Source of the DNA: Capitulum mitella
Lineage: Eukaryota; Arthropoda; Thecostraca; Pollicipedomorpha; Pollicipedidae
Direction of reading: 5' to 3'
Assembly: GCA_030062745.1 (NCBI GenBank)
Contig: CP099839.1
Coordinates: 42,085,891-42,149,890 of the forward strand
DNA: 64,000 nt
Notes under the pieces: generated by a model
What the model was told of the DNA's origin: nothing
Seen by the model: only the letters and a program-made list of their open reading frames with translations
Database searches by the model: none
Program-made: the position numbers and the translations under genes
Shown: piece by piece, positions 10,967 to 21,640 of the stretch
Layout of the letters: the number at the start of each line of letters is the position of its first letter
How positions within the stretch are numbered: position 1 is the first letter of the stretch

Positions 10967-12175
10967 CCCTATTCCCGGCAGGGGGGGGGCGGAATCCGCC
11001 CCCCCTCGGGTTTTTTGCTTGGCAATTCCAGGCTTTTTAACGCAGCTTCACGAAACTTGGTGACTTTTCCTAGATATTCCTTTTACGCGCCGTGACAAAA
11101 TTTCGAAATTCTATTTTGCTCAGGGGCGGAGCCAGGCAACGTTTTTGGGAGGCACCTCAGGTCATTTTTGGCCATGTTGAGGGTAAAAGGAAAATGTCTG
11201 CCAAAAACGGAGTTTTTAAGATAGAACTTAAAACTTTATATTAATGTATAGCTAAATAGTTGGGCAATGTGCAGATGTAATTTTGTTTATCTGAGGTCAC
11301 TTTGCAAGGTCAGGTCAAGGTCAAAAGTCAAAATTTGTTTTTTTGCAAAAATTTCGGCGCCGTTTTTTCAAATGCCAAACCCGGAACATATGTGACGTAT
11401 AAAGGTGTCCTCTACTTGTTTACCAAGTTTCAGCTTGATATCAGGTCGGGTCACGGAGCTATGACCTAAAATGTCAGTGCGCGTACCTTATATCGCAAAA
11501 GCCAAAAATGAATTTTTGGAATAGAGTGAATTCAATCGATTAAAAACGTTTACAGATAATATTGAATGCACACGACATCATTCCAGGTGACCCCAAGGTC
11601 ACTGGAGGTCATTTAAGGTCAAAGGTCACAAGTTGATCTGAAGAACGTGTGACCATGACAGTTCCCCCTTTTTTATGTCCCTGGCACCGCCTATGCTAAC
11701 ATTATACAAACATTGTAATGCCATTTGTACTTCTTTCGCATAACATGACTAGCAGAAGCTAAAAAAGTGTTTTGGCCTCTTTTGTTCATTCCGTTATTAG
11801 AAAACTAATCCCCCTATTTTTGAAACCCTGTGAACGCCCATGAATTTTCTCAAAATTTCAAATTTGCATACCCATGGTAAAAGCCCTATTCATAATCTCT
11901 CGATTGATGCCAGTTTCATCGAAATCGGTCCATAAACAACGAAGTTAAAAGAAGTCCAAAAGTACCCCTCATTTTGACATTTTTGCCCCCCTGTATCCAC
12001 AAATTTTGAAATTTTGAAAATTTCTTTTTATAAAAATGTAGTTCACGTCACGGCACATCGATTGCCGTTTGTTGCGATGAAATCGGATAAGTAGTTCTCG
12101 AGATCTCAGGGGGGGCCGAATCCGCCTCCCCGCTGCCGGGAATCGGCCATACCGTCTAGCCCTCCGGGAATAGGG
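10967..12175 (+). mobile_element. TTAA element R2, copy 1 (1209 bp)
   Basis: Termini are CCCTATTCCCGG and CCGGGAATAGGG, flanked by TTAA at 10963-10966 and 12176-12179. A GC-rich palindrome (GGGCGGAATCCGCCC type) lies just inside each end. The interior is AT-rich and non-coding, with many AGGTCA half-sites and a perfect AGGTCA-A-AGGTCA direct repeat at 11616-11628. TTAA plus CCCT/AGGG ends point to a piggyBac-type transposase acting in trans. It sits inside the minisatellite element. Confidence 0.9.
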
Positions 12176-12676
12176 TTAAGCCATCTCGGGCTCCCCCTGT
12201 TGTTCTTGGGGAATTTTCGCCGTCCAAGGTACCCCTCAAGCAATAACAAGGGCCCTCTGTAAGTCTCTTTCTGCCTCGACAGAGGCGCCTCTGGCAATGC
12301 TCTAGATTCTTTGGCATTTTGAATTACCTGGACGTCTTAAGGCTTAGTAGTTTCGGGCCCCTCTGGTCGTCTCAGTGGACCCCCTGCTGTCTTAGGTGCT
12401 CTCCTTGTCGTGCCCTAGGAGCATTTTTGCCGTCTCAGGAGCCCTGGGGCAGTTACAAAAGACCTTTTGGCGATTTTAAAGCCTCCTTCCAGTGTCATGG
12501 GCCCTCTGAACGTCTCCGGTAGTCTCCATGTCTTGCTCTGTTGCATGGGGTATATCTGGCAGTCTTAAGGCCCTTCTAGCAGTATAAGAGACCTCTGCTG
12601 GCGCTTCAGGGCTTTAGCTCCGGCAGTCTCAGGGGACCTTTTCTGTGCCAGAAGCTCGCCTAACATATTCGGGGGC

Positions 12677-13540
12677 AGGGACGCAGCCAGCCAGTTTCGG
12701 GCGGAGAGGGCTCCTCGCCCAGCGGTGGGCCCCTCACCTCATGTGGGCCTCCTGGGCAAAAATATTAACATAAGATTCCACAACATGCTGGCAGAGCAGG
12801 CCCAAAATAGCAGCCCGGCAGGCTGCGCGACCACTGGTGAGCCCGTATCCTATGAATGGGCCCCTTGAATAAAAACAGTCGGTGAAAATTTTACAACAGA
12901 CGCTTGCCGTTGCTTTATTTTGTTAGTTGCAACCAGCCAGCTCTTCTCTCACTGTCGATGATCGCGCCAGACAATTTACTGGGGGCCTCCACAGCTGCCA
13001 GAGCGCCACTCCGTAGACCGTCAGGAGGCTCCTCTAGAAGCCAGAGGGCCTCCCCACAGGCCGTAAACGAGCCCCTCCACAGGCCGGCAGGGGTCCTACA
13101 TGCGGCGGAAAAGGCCCCCGCAGGTCGGCAAGAGCCTCTCCGTACCGCCAGGGGACCAGCTACAGGCAAGCGGGAGGCCCTTCACGACCGGCCCTTCACT
13201 TGCAGCCCAGCAAGAGCCTCATAGAACGGCAGGGATCCCTCCATCCTCCTTCATCCCAGCAGGGGGCCCGAAGGCTGGCAGGGTTCCACAGGCCGGCAGG
13301 GAGCCGTACAGACCGGCAGGTGGTCCCTTCCAGGCCGGTAGGGGCCTAAAAGGCCGGCAGGAGGTCACCTACAGGCCGGGAGGGGCCCTTGCAGGCCGGC
13401 AGAGGGCCCCCTGTAGGCCAGCAAGAGCCCTAAAGACTAGCAGGGAGCCCTACAGGCCGGCATGGGCCTGCACAGGCTGGCAGGAGGTACTGCAGACTTG
13501 CAGGGGGTCCGCTATAGGCCAGGGGTCCCTCTATGGGCTT
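12677..13540. repeat. Second GC-rich minisatellite block, possible nested element
   Basis: A CAGGGACGCAGCCAG sequence at 12677 looks like a hAT-type terminus. It is followed by 12780-12900 AT-rich sequence and then by a ~30-bp repeat with theme AGGCCGGCAGGGGCC. The block resembles 53852-54513, the outer element of the other copy. Its right border and target duplication could not be fixed. Pro/Gly/Arg-rich frames here are repeat artefacts. Confidence 0.45.
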
Positions 13541-14116
13541 AGATCTCTTTAAGCGGTGTCATGGACCTTTCGTCGTGTCGAGACCTCATTTGCAGTCTCT
13601 TGGATCCTTGGAGAATTTCAACTACCCTTTTATCCACCCGAGCGGCCATTTTGTTGTCTCAGGGTCACATTAGCCTCCCCCACCTCCCGAAGACCCACTG
13701 ACAGCATCAGGAACCTTCAGCTTTTCACACAGTCCGTGAGATCCATTCGGGGCCCCCATGGCATTCCAGGGGATCCTACGCCGTCCCAGGGACTCAGTCC
13801 TCATTTTGGTCTCGTCTCAGGGGCCCTGAGACCCTTCTGGCGGTCTCAGGGGCAATTCGCCGTATTGGTGCCTTGGTGTGGCCCCAGGGGCCATTTGGGA
13901 GCTTCAGGAGCCCTTCTACGCATCTCAGGGGTCATCTAACCCTCCCGGAGGCCCCCTGACTGCATCAAGAACCCGCCACGTTTTCACGGATACCCCATGA
14001 ATCTCATAAGGGGTCCTTTCAGCGCCCCTTTTGAGTCTGAGAGGGGCAACTTCTCAGGCCTCGGGGGGGGGGGGTGATCGCCCCATGTTTCCCCTGGATC
14101 CGCACCTGATGGACGC

Positions 14117-14755
14117 AGACACGTTCGGTTGCTGAATTTTCCCAAATCTGAAAGGCTAACTTCAGCTACTGCAACGCCCATAGCCTGGTAAAAAATCCCA
14201 CTGAAAACGCTATGTTTTCTTTTGTTTATATGCGAGGAACTTGGGAAGCAGCTTTACGTAGAACATCTCATCAAACTGCGTAGATGAACTTGTTTGATTT
14301 CTTACCGTTTTTCTCGCAGATTGCTTTCGCTTGGTTCGATGCAGTTAAAAAAAAAACAAGAATTAAACAATGAAAATTATTGCATAGAAGAGAAACAGGT
14401 CAGTGGTTAGCAAGGTTTAATAGTCAAATTTAGATAAAATACGGTCGAACTGGCACAAAGTCACGATCTGTACGAGTTCAAGTGGTACCGCATAACAGAA
14501 AATGCTGCTCAAATTACGATTATTTTATTTCTGCATCAAAACAGCTAAAGACTGGGAACTTTCTACGGTTTCCATTTTACCTCGAACTTCGCTTCTCTGT
14601 GTCAATGCAATCGCATTTTTGGCAACTATTGGCTTATGCATGCAGCTTTGAATGGAAAATTGCTTATTAAGTGAAAACGCTATTACTCGAATCGGAAATC
14701 ACTTGAATATCTGAAAAGTGAGATCTAGACCTTCTCCCCAGGATATCTGGCCATA
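14117..14755. other. No recognisable gene
   Basis: AT-rich, with only short open frames. Nothing recognisable. Confidence 0.4.
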
Positions 14756-14761
14756 CTTAGG

Positions 14762-14940
14762 TTGGTTGGTCGTTACGTTGTTTAACGACGCTCTTTGCGT
14801 CGCAACTTCTCACGCCGGTTGTCGTGGAGGACGGCGAAATATCGCTATTACCCGGACTCGAACCAGGGACCTTTCGGCTTCGACAATAAACATGGAACTG
14901 ACTCATCCAATGATCTGGTGTTCACGCTGGTGAGACCTGG
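14762..14940 (-). mobile_element. tRNA-derived SINE
   Basis: On the minus strand a tRNA-like head carries the B-box GGTTCGAGTCC (about 14850-14875) preceded by a weak A-box region. It is followed by a body and then by GTCGTTAAACAAC and a tail of AACCAACC. TTAAACAAC-type tails are common in invertebrate tRNA SINEs. The (AACC) tail matches that of the 62-bp R5 units, suggesting the same LINE machinery moves both. Target duplications were not identified. Confidence 0.6.
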
Positions 14941-14949
14941 TTGGCCAGC

Positions 14950-15766
14950 GCGTAAGGTTGATCTGACGGATTTTTTCAGCCGTTTGGGCATGATGATCCG
15001 CTCACCTTTCAGGATGATGCCGTCCGACACGGACAGCGTATCGCGAACGTTGTAGAACTGACGCAACGTGTACCATGGTCCATCCGTGACTCCCATTCAT
15101 TGCATTCCGCGATTTATTTCGTAACCCGACGCCTCTGTTCGAGACCTTAAAATTCCGTTCCGACTGGACGGGTGGCATTATGAGCGGTGCTCGGTCCGGC
15201 TGCTGGCTGCTGTGCGCGGCTCAAGCCAATCCCATTCCCCGGGCGGCTGAAGTGGCAATAAATACGCGGCAAAGTGGGCAGGTCACGGTCCCCTGGGCGT
15301 CCAGCCCATTGATTGCGTCCACGTTACCCCGTCACCCGGACAACGGTGACGCCGCCGGCGTGCATATGCCCGCGAGGCGAGGCGAAAGGGGCTCACGCGA
15401 AAGGTGCAAGAAAAATTAATACGTTGCCCGGTACAACTGAAGTTTAACTTCACGTGAATGGACATGCTGGGAAATAGAACTGACGGCAAAAGTGACAGTT
15501 CAGGAATGCTCACCAGCACATGCTTCTTAGTTTAAAGTAGATCCGGAGTTCACTTTAACTGAAGACATTATGTCTTGTTTTGTTTGTAGTGCGTCCAGGT
15601 TAGGCTGTTGCATGACACACAAGCATCCGCGTCCTCTTCCCAGCGCTTCCAAAACGGTTTAACACGCCCAGGCCGGGCCTTTAGCTGACAGGAGGTCCAC
15701 GAAAAACATCGGTGCGCCGTCTCGCACAACACATCGGCGCAAAAAATCAGCATTCGTCCATGGACC
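14950..15766. other. No recognisable gene
   Basis: Moderately GC-rich, with open frames up to about 80 codons and no domain. Nothing recognisable. Confidence 0.4.
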
Positions 15767-15770
15767 TTAA

Positions 15771-15990
15771 CCCCTTCCGTACCCCGGGTAGGATCGTTCC
15801 ATCCTGTACCAAGGCGGGGTGTTTGAACACCCACTCCTTCCCCACCTAACTCCCGCACTGTAAGTCGGAGGAAGATGAAACTTACAGAACAGTAAGAGAT
15901 TAATGAGTAAAGCTCGAAACTGGTGCCAGTTTTGTAAATGGTCAAACATAAAAAAGTACTAGCGAATGTCGAAAATAAAGGACGATTTGT
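15771..15990 (+). mobile_element. Possible end of a TTAA element related to R1
   Basis: TTAA at 15767-15770 is followed by CCCCTTCCG and then by short palindromes (GGTAGGATCGTTCCATCC; GGGTGTTTGAACACCC). A GAGTAAAGCTCGAAACTGG block follows that resembles the R1 block GAGTAGAGCTCGAAACTGG at a similar distance from the end. The other end was not found, so this may be a truncated diverged relative. Confidence 0.4.
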
Positions 15991-16403
15991 AATTACTCGA
16001 GTTATGCAACTAATAAATATTTTGAAACAAATAGTGCCTTGAACGATAGCTAAAAGCACATCAAATAAATTCTGCCGGCAAATTTTCCTCCCGCATGAAA
16101 CGTCTGGCGATTGGCATCGTAGTTTCAGGGCGCATGTATTATGTATACCGTGTAGATTTTCGCGGCGCACGGACCTACGGCGTTTTTTTCAGCGATTCAG
16201 TCTGCTTCCTGTCAACCCGCAGAACATTGTGTCCGCGTCTTACGAGGATTACATCGTACCAACTTTTACCGGAGAGGGAATGTTTGTTTCCTCAAACAAT
16301 TAAGCTTGTTCACGCTGTGACGGGGAAAAATGGAAGTCACACCCGTTTGAAGCTATATCGTGGAAAAAGCTGGGCAAAGGAAGTCTGAAACCGATAAAAT
16401 GTT

Positions 16404-16415
16404 GCAATATATATA

Positions 16416-16458
<43 letters not shown>
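16404..16458. repeat. (AT)n microsatellite
   Basis: About 55 bases of almost pure AT dinucleotide directly abut the mariner-like terminus TACAGGGTGTCC. Confidence 0.9.
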
Positions 16459-16459
<1 letters not shown>

Positions 16460-17200
16460 TACAGGGTGTCCGACAATAAGGTATCTCATTTATTTCCTTA
16501 ATAAAATTCCTCTGCACGATGCGTCTTCCACATTTCATACATCACGTGAAAGAAAATTCATAGAGGATTTAATGGTTGTCTACTCGGCTTTGTGCACCAT
16601 GTTCTGGATGAACACAGAACAGGAAAGCAAAATCGTCGAAATTTATCTCCAGACAAAATCTCACATCCTTACTCGGAGGGAATTTATAGAACACTTTTCA
16701 AGCCGTGTTGCTCCAACACTCAAGTTAACGGAGAAGTTTCTGGCTCACGGGACTATGACGAGCCGACGTAAGGGTCAGTCTGGCCATCCCATCACCGCGT
16801 CGGGTCCGGTCGAGGTCGTAAAGGTCCCACGTGGCATCACCAGTGAGCCAAAAATCTCGGTTCGTCGCCTCGGAGAACGCGTGAGCATCTCTAAGTCCGC
16901 AACCTTGAAAAAGGCCTCCACCTGATCCTCTAAAAGATTCAAACTCACCAGAAACTAAATCCATCTGACCAAGAAGGACTGAAGCTGTGCACTTGGCTGA
17001 AGGAGAAGACGGCTGTCGCTGGCATCTTCGTCGACCACCGGCGGTTTTCGGACGAGGCACATTTCCATTTGCGTGGAATGTTTAATCTCCAAAACCACCG
17101 CTATTGGGGCTAGCGGCCACCAGCGGAGATGCCCACAGCTCCCCTGCGCTCACCCAAGGTGGTTGTTTTTTTAAGCATTTCTTCGATTCATTCTCATAAT
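16459..17200 (+). pseudogene. Mariner-like transposase relic
   Basis: The left border TACAGGGTGTCC is a typical Tc1/mariner terminus. A frame from about 16601 encodes a helix-turn-helix region (MNTEQESKIVEIY, LTEKFLAHGTM, KISVRRLGERVSISKS) and ends at a stop near 16924. The reading continues in other frames as LHLI..KIQTHQKL, then WLKEKTAVAGIFVDHRRF and FSDEAHFHLRGMF...NHRYWG, the hallmark around a catalytic aspartate of mariner transposases. At least two frame changes and two stops are present. The C-terminal half and right terminus were not found, so the copy is dead and 3' truncated. Confidence 0.75.
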
Positions 17201-17209
17201 AACACATCC

Positions 17210-17534
17210 ATGACAATGACACGAACAGAGGGAAAACGTCCATTTAAACAAGACAACCAACTTATATAACCTACATCCAAAAAGAATCTGTATGGAGAAC
17301 ACACCATCCCGGATGTCACCTCCGCTCCGTCAGACAATGAGCATTGCTGTGATCCCATAATGAGAGAATGATGAGAGAATGATGTGAGTTCTCCTTACGC
17401 CAACCAGCAAGGATCACGAAATATGCCCAACTGCTGACTAGTGTTCAAGCAGACACAGTGGAAATGTTTGGCAATTTGGATCAACGAGCGTACTTTCATT
17501 GTGCTAGCACAAACTGTTCCTCTTGAAGGTCTCG
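17210..17534. other. Spacer between mariner relic and WAVE-like sequence
   Basis: No open frame of note. On the minus strand this would be the 3' flank of the WAVE-like sequence. I see no AATAAA within it on that strand. Confidence 0.4.
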
Positions 17535-18272
17535 TCATGCGCCGCTCTCTTCGTTCCAACACTCTGAGTCAGAGTCAGAGTCCGACTCGGAGCCCGATGA
17601 CACCTCGATGGCGTCGCGTCGCGCCAGGATCGACGCCACATCATGCAGCGGCTGCGCCTGCCCACGCTCCCTCTCCTCCACCATCTCCACCTCACGGAGC
17701 GTGATGCCGTCTCCGATGGCCTGGAGCAGGTCGCTGCGAGTGTCGGACACGGCCGGCGCCTTGACGGCGGACGAGGCGGGCGAGGCGGGCGGGCCCACAT
17801 GGGTCACGGTCATAGGGGCCCCAGTGACAGCTGCATTTCCTTTCGGTTCAAGCACCGCTTTGGGCGTGCCGCCTGGTGGCCCACTGCCAAGACCTGGTAC
17901 CGACGGCGGTGGTGGTGGTGGCGGCGGCGGCGGCCGAGAGGGCTGCAGCGGCGACAGTAGCGGCGGAAAATCTTCGGGCCCCGGGACGGAGCGGCGGCAG
18001 TGGCGGTCGATGGTGACGACGGCGATTCATTCGTCACCGTGTCGTACGGAGACAGAGATAACAACAGCGGCGGCAGCGGCGACGGTGGTGGCAGGGCTTC
18101 GATCGTGGCCCGGCGTCCGTCCTGGTGTCCCACAGATGAAGCAGGCCTGTTTTCGGCCGGCGGCAGCAGTGGCGGAGGCGGAGGCGACGGCGGCGGAAGC
18201 AGCGACTGACGGCCAGTGGGCCGCCGGGGGCGCGCCGGCGTAGTCTCGGGGCCGGGCGACGTCGGTGGCGGC
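17535..18272 (-). CDS. SCAR/WAVE (WASF) C-terminal region, partial, possibly pseudogene
   Basis: WAVE proteins activate the Arp2/3 complex to nucleate branched actin under the plasma membrane. The minus strand encodes the C-terminal half of one: a proline-rich region (LLPPPSPPPPPLLPP near 18200, then SRPPPPPPPPPPSVPG near 17920), a WH2 actin-binding motif (VSDTRSDLLQAIGDGITLRE), the central motif LHDVASILARR, and an acidic tail with tryptophan (SDSDSECWNEE), ending in TGA at 17535-17537. The order proline-rich, W, C, A matches the family. The proline-rich part and the WCA part are in different frames, so a small indel or an unseen intron lies near 17980-18010. A plausible splice acceptor (CTCAG) sits at about 18272. 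Three basic residues usual in the family's WH2 motif (R, K, K) are G, T and E here, which suggests relaxed constraint. The N-terminal SCAR homology domain is not in view. Confidence 0.7.
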
Positions 18273-18343
18273 TGAGACGGTCACCCGGAGGAGGCGCGGC
18301 TGAGCGCGCGGTCCCCCTGCGAGACGCCGCCGACAGGGCCCGG

Positions 18344-19085
18344 TCAGTGTTCCGACAGCCGCCGCCGCAACACGACGTTTTTGGCTGGAGCAAAGCTGTT
18401 GACGTAGTCGGCTTCTGGCCGGACTGTGGAGAGCACCGCGGCAGAGTTACCACACATGACAGCGATGGAGATGCACCGCCGCAGCCACTCCGACTCCCAT
18501 CGCTCGTCCGTTCGTCCTGTGATCTGGCAGCCGAGTTCGCCAATAAAATCCAAAAACGCCGGTCCTAGTACGCCGGTCGACTCGACGGCTAGCGGTTCGG
18601 ATCGGCATTGCGAACTTATCCCTGCGTAATGACGGCGCCTTCGAGTCTCGGCCGAGCGGGCCACGGCACCGAGCTCAAGTGCCGACGCACTGACTGTCAT
18701 TTCAGCAAAGGTGTCTACACAGGTAGCGTCCCATGTACATTTTCCTCTACTGCACGGAAACAACGTCAGTCCATCTGGCCGTTTGCCGTCGCCACGGTCA
18801 AGACTAGCCGGCTTCAGGATGGCAAGAATGCCTGCACTCGCCAGACCGCGCCTCACTACGTCATCGAGGTGAGCGTGACGTGGGAGACGGCCTGCGCTCT
18901 TGAGGCAGGACAGTCCGTGGTGTCCGGGACGGTCAATGGCGTGATGGCAGAAGCGGCAGCGATGGGGTCCGCAAATAGCAACGCCCAGGCGAAGGGCCAT
19001 TGCCACACGGACCACGTCGTCATCTTGGTGCAGTCCAAGGCCGTGGACTGGGGCAGCGTTCAGCCAGGCGGCGGTGTGCGGCTGA
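18344..19085 (-). mobile_element. Retroelement reverse-transcriptase polyprotein, C-terminal fragment
   Basis: A single open frame of about 245 codons encodes a conserved block found downstream of reverse transcriptase in many invertebrate retroelement polyproteins. It has an RVAMALRLG segment, a Cys/His cluster (CGPHRCRFCHHAID), HHGLSCLKSAGRLPRH, then GDGKRPDGLTLFP and WDATCVDTFA. The spaced D residues after RPDG recall PD-(D/E)XK nucleases, which is inference. The polymerase domain itself is absent because the upstream side abuts the R6 element at about 19100. The frame carries no stop, so the fragment is either young or still constrained. The retroelement class is not certain; a non-LTR origin is my best guess. 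Confidence 0.55.
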
Positions 19086-19104
19086 TTTCTCAGCTCATAC
19101 GGGC

Positions 19105-20216
19105 CATCCCGCACAACTTTTCGAACGAAACGGGAAAAGGGCGTTAGTTTGACCGTTAAAACGTGGCACACGACAGTTTTCATTCATTTGGCGTCTTGAC
19201 TGAGAATTGCGGGTCGAGGCCATGTCAGGTCATTGACCTATCTTTTGGTATCATATGGCGTCATTTTCTCATCTTTTGCAGATCAAATTCCGAGCAACAC
19301 GGGACAGCTGGAGTGTAAATAAAGACGCAACAAGTATCTTTTGGCGTATTTTTTCAGTGAAGGTAGCCAACATTGGTATATCTGGTCACTTCCAGCGTTT
19401 ATATTTATGCATGTATGTGTATATATGTATATACATGTGAGTATCAATGTGCCAAAAGTGATTTTAGTAGGATGGTTGAATGCATATTTCGTACAAATCG
19501 ACATATTGCAAAGCAAATCTGGACCAGGTCACAAAAAGTTGCACTTGACCTTTGATGACCTTGACCTGCAATGACCCTGGCATATATGTAAGTGTATCCA
19601 TGTGCCCACCTGTGTTTTTATTAGGGTTTTTGAATGAATATTTCATACAAATCGAAATGTTGCAAAACACATCTAGGCCAGGTCACAAGATATTTGGCCT
19701 TGACCTTTTATGACCTTGACCTTCACTGACCCTGGTATATGTAAGCGTATCAGTGTGCGCACACGTGTTTATGTTTTTATTAGGGCCCCTGAATGCATAT
19801 TTCATACAAACCGACATGTTGCAAAGCAAATCTAGATCAGGTCACAAGCTGTTTGACCTTAACCTCTGGTGACTTTGACCCTGATTGACCCTGGCTTTAG
19901 TCTTGGTACATCCATCACTTATGCCCGAATAGCGTCACATGATTGTGTTCAAACGGTAATCTTAGTTACAACACTGGTTCTTCCACAATGCTCCTATTTG
20001 TCAGCGACAGCCGTCGTCTTCGTTGTGTTTGCCTGACTTTAAATGCTTGCAACTTGAAAAATTTCCGGTCGATTTCCGATTTTTCTGCATCATTCGACGA
20101 GTTATTCAATTGCCATAAATGTCACAAGGTAGCAGAAACCAGCTCCGATCCGTCCCCGAGATATTCGAGAAAAACAGATGGGGGGCACAAAAAGACCACC
20201 CTTCCGGTGCGCGTGT
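19105..20216 (-). mobile_element. TTAA element R6, copy a (truncated)
   Basis: This is the inverted counterpart of 22295-23500. Shared landmarks are CAACTTTTCG.ACGAAACG, CACTTCCAGCGTTTATATTTATG and the inner end CCTTCCGGTG.GCGTG. It contains roughly three tandem ~160-bp subunits with GAATGCATATTTC.TACAAA and AGGTCA-rich motifs. Its inner end reaches the TTAA at 20217-20220. Its outer end is missing where it meets the reverse-transcriptase fragment. Non-coding. Confidence 0.7.
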
Positions 20217-20220
20217 TTAA

Positions 20221-21428
20221 CCCCATTGCCGGCAGGGGGCGGAATCCGCCCCCATCGGGTTTTTAGCTTGCCAATCCCAGGCTTTTTAACGCAGCTTCAC
20301 GAAACTTGGTCACTTTTCCTAGCTATTCTTTCTACGTGCCGTGACAAAATTTCAAAATTTTATTTTGCTCAGGGTCGGAGCCAGGTAACGTTTTTGGGAG
20401 GCAACTCAGGCCATTTTTGGCCATGTTAAGGGTAAAAGGAAAATGTCTGCCAAAAACAGAGTTTTTAAGATAGAACTTAAAACTTTATATGGATGTATAG
20501 CTAAATAATTGGGCAATGTGCGGATGTAATTTTGTTTGTCTGAGACCACTTAACAAGGCCAGGTTAAGGTCAAAAGTCAAACTTTGTTTTTTTGCAATAA
20601 TTTTGACGCCGTTTTTTCAAATGTCAAACCCGGAATATATATGACGTAGAAATGTGCCCTCTACTTTTGTACCAAGTTTCAGCTTGATATCAGGTCGGGT
20701 CACGGAGCTATGATCTGAAATGTCAGTGGGCATACCCTATATCGCAATAGCCATAAAATGAAATTTTTGAAATAGAGTGAATTCAAATGATTAAAAACGT
20801 TAACAGATAACATTGAATGCACGCGACATCATTCCAAGTAACCCTAAGGTCACTGGAGGTCATTTAAGGTCAAAGGTCACAAGTTTATCTGAAGAACGTG
20901 TGACCATGACAGTTTCCCCTTTGTCATGTCCCTGGCACCGCCTATGCTAACATTATACAAACATTGTAATGCGATTTGTACTTCTTCAGCATAACATGAC
21001 TAACAGAAGCCAAAAGGTGTTTTTGCCTCTTTTGTTCATTCATTTGTTAGAAAACTAATCCTCCTATTTTTGAAACCCTGTGAACGCCCATAAATTTTGT
21101 CAAAATTTCAGATTTGTGTACCCATGGTAAAAGCCCTATCCATAATCTCTCGATTCATGCCAGTTCCATTGAAATCGGTTGATAAACAACGGAGTTATAA
21201 GAAGTCCAAAAATACCCCTGATTTTGACATTTTTGCCTCCTGTATCCATACATTTCAAAATTTTGAAAATTTCTTTTTATAAAAGTGTAGTTCATGTCAC
21301 GACAAATATATTACCGTTTGTTTCGATGAAATCGGACGAGTAGTTCTCGAGATCTCAAGGGGGAGGGGGCCGCGTCCGCTCCCCGCTGCCGGGAATCGAC
21401 CATACCGTCTAGCCCTCCGGAAATAGGG
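20221..21428 (+). mobile_element. TTAA element R2, copy 2 (1208 bp)
   Basis: It begins CCCCATTGCCGGC and ends GGAAATAGGG, flanked by TTAA at 20217-20220 and 21429-21432. It aligns along its whole length with the copies at 10967 and 60531 but is more diverged. The direct repeat AGGTCA-A-AGGTCA is kept at 20867-20879. The left TTAA is also the border of R6 copy a, so R2 landed in the target-site duplication of an older TTAA element. Confidence 0.9.
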
Positions 21429-21640
21429 TTAAGGCCGCATTCAGCGGCCTGTGCTAGATCTCAGGTCACTTCCTATCTTCAGTGGACAGGTAACAGAAAT
21501 TGGAATTACTCATGCCGTGAGGGAAACGGCGCGAGGGATTCTTTGTTTTTTCCCACAAGAAGAACCATTTCGAAATGAGACCATCGTTAATCCGCAGCTT
21601 TTGCTTACAATTACCGTGTAAATTCGGAACTATTGCAGCT

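Larger units (their letters stand above)
10465..14108 (-). mobile_element. Minisatellite-bearing hAT-like element (copy A), with insertions
   Basis: In reverse orientation this matches the element at 54514-56471: the same GCGGATCC start, the same AGGCCTGAGAAG block, a ~31-bp CCTGAGACGG minisatellite core and the same AT-rich tail (CCGCCTAAAATC, AAATAAGGTGA). It is bounded by ACGGACGC (10457-10464) and ATGGACGC (14109-14116), a 7/8-match target duplication typical of hAT elements. Part of the left terminal repeat is missing. It carries R2 copy 1 at 10967-12175 and probably another GC-rich element from about 12677. It has no transposase and is non-autonomous. Confidence 0.7.

Noticed and set aside
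13100-13552. 150-codon Pro/Gly/Arg-rich open frame
   Set aside because: It lies wholly in a ~30-bp GC-rich minisatellite whose repeats keep frames open by chance.
14820-14940. Functional tRNA gene
   Set aside because: Only the B-box is good; the A-box and stems are poor and a SINE body and tail follow.
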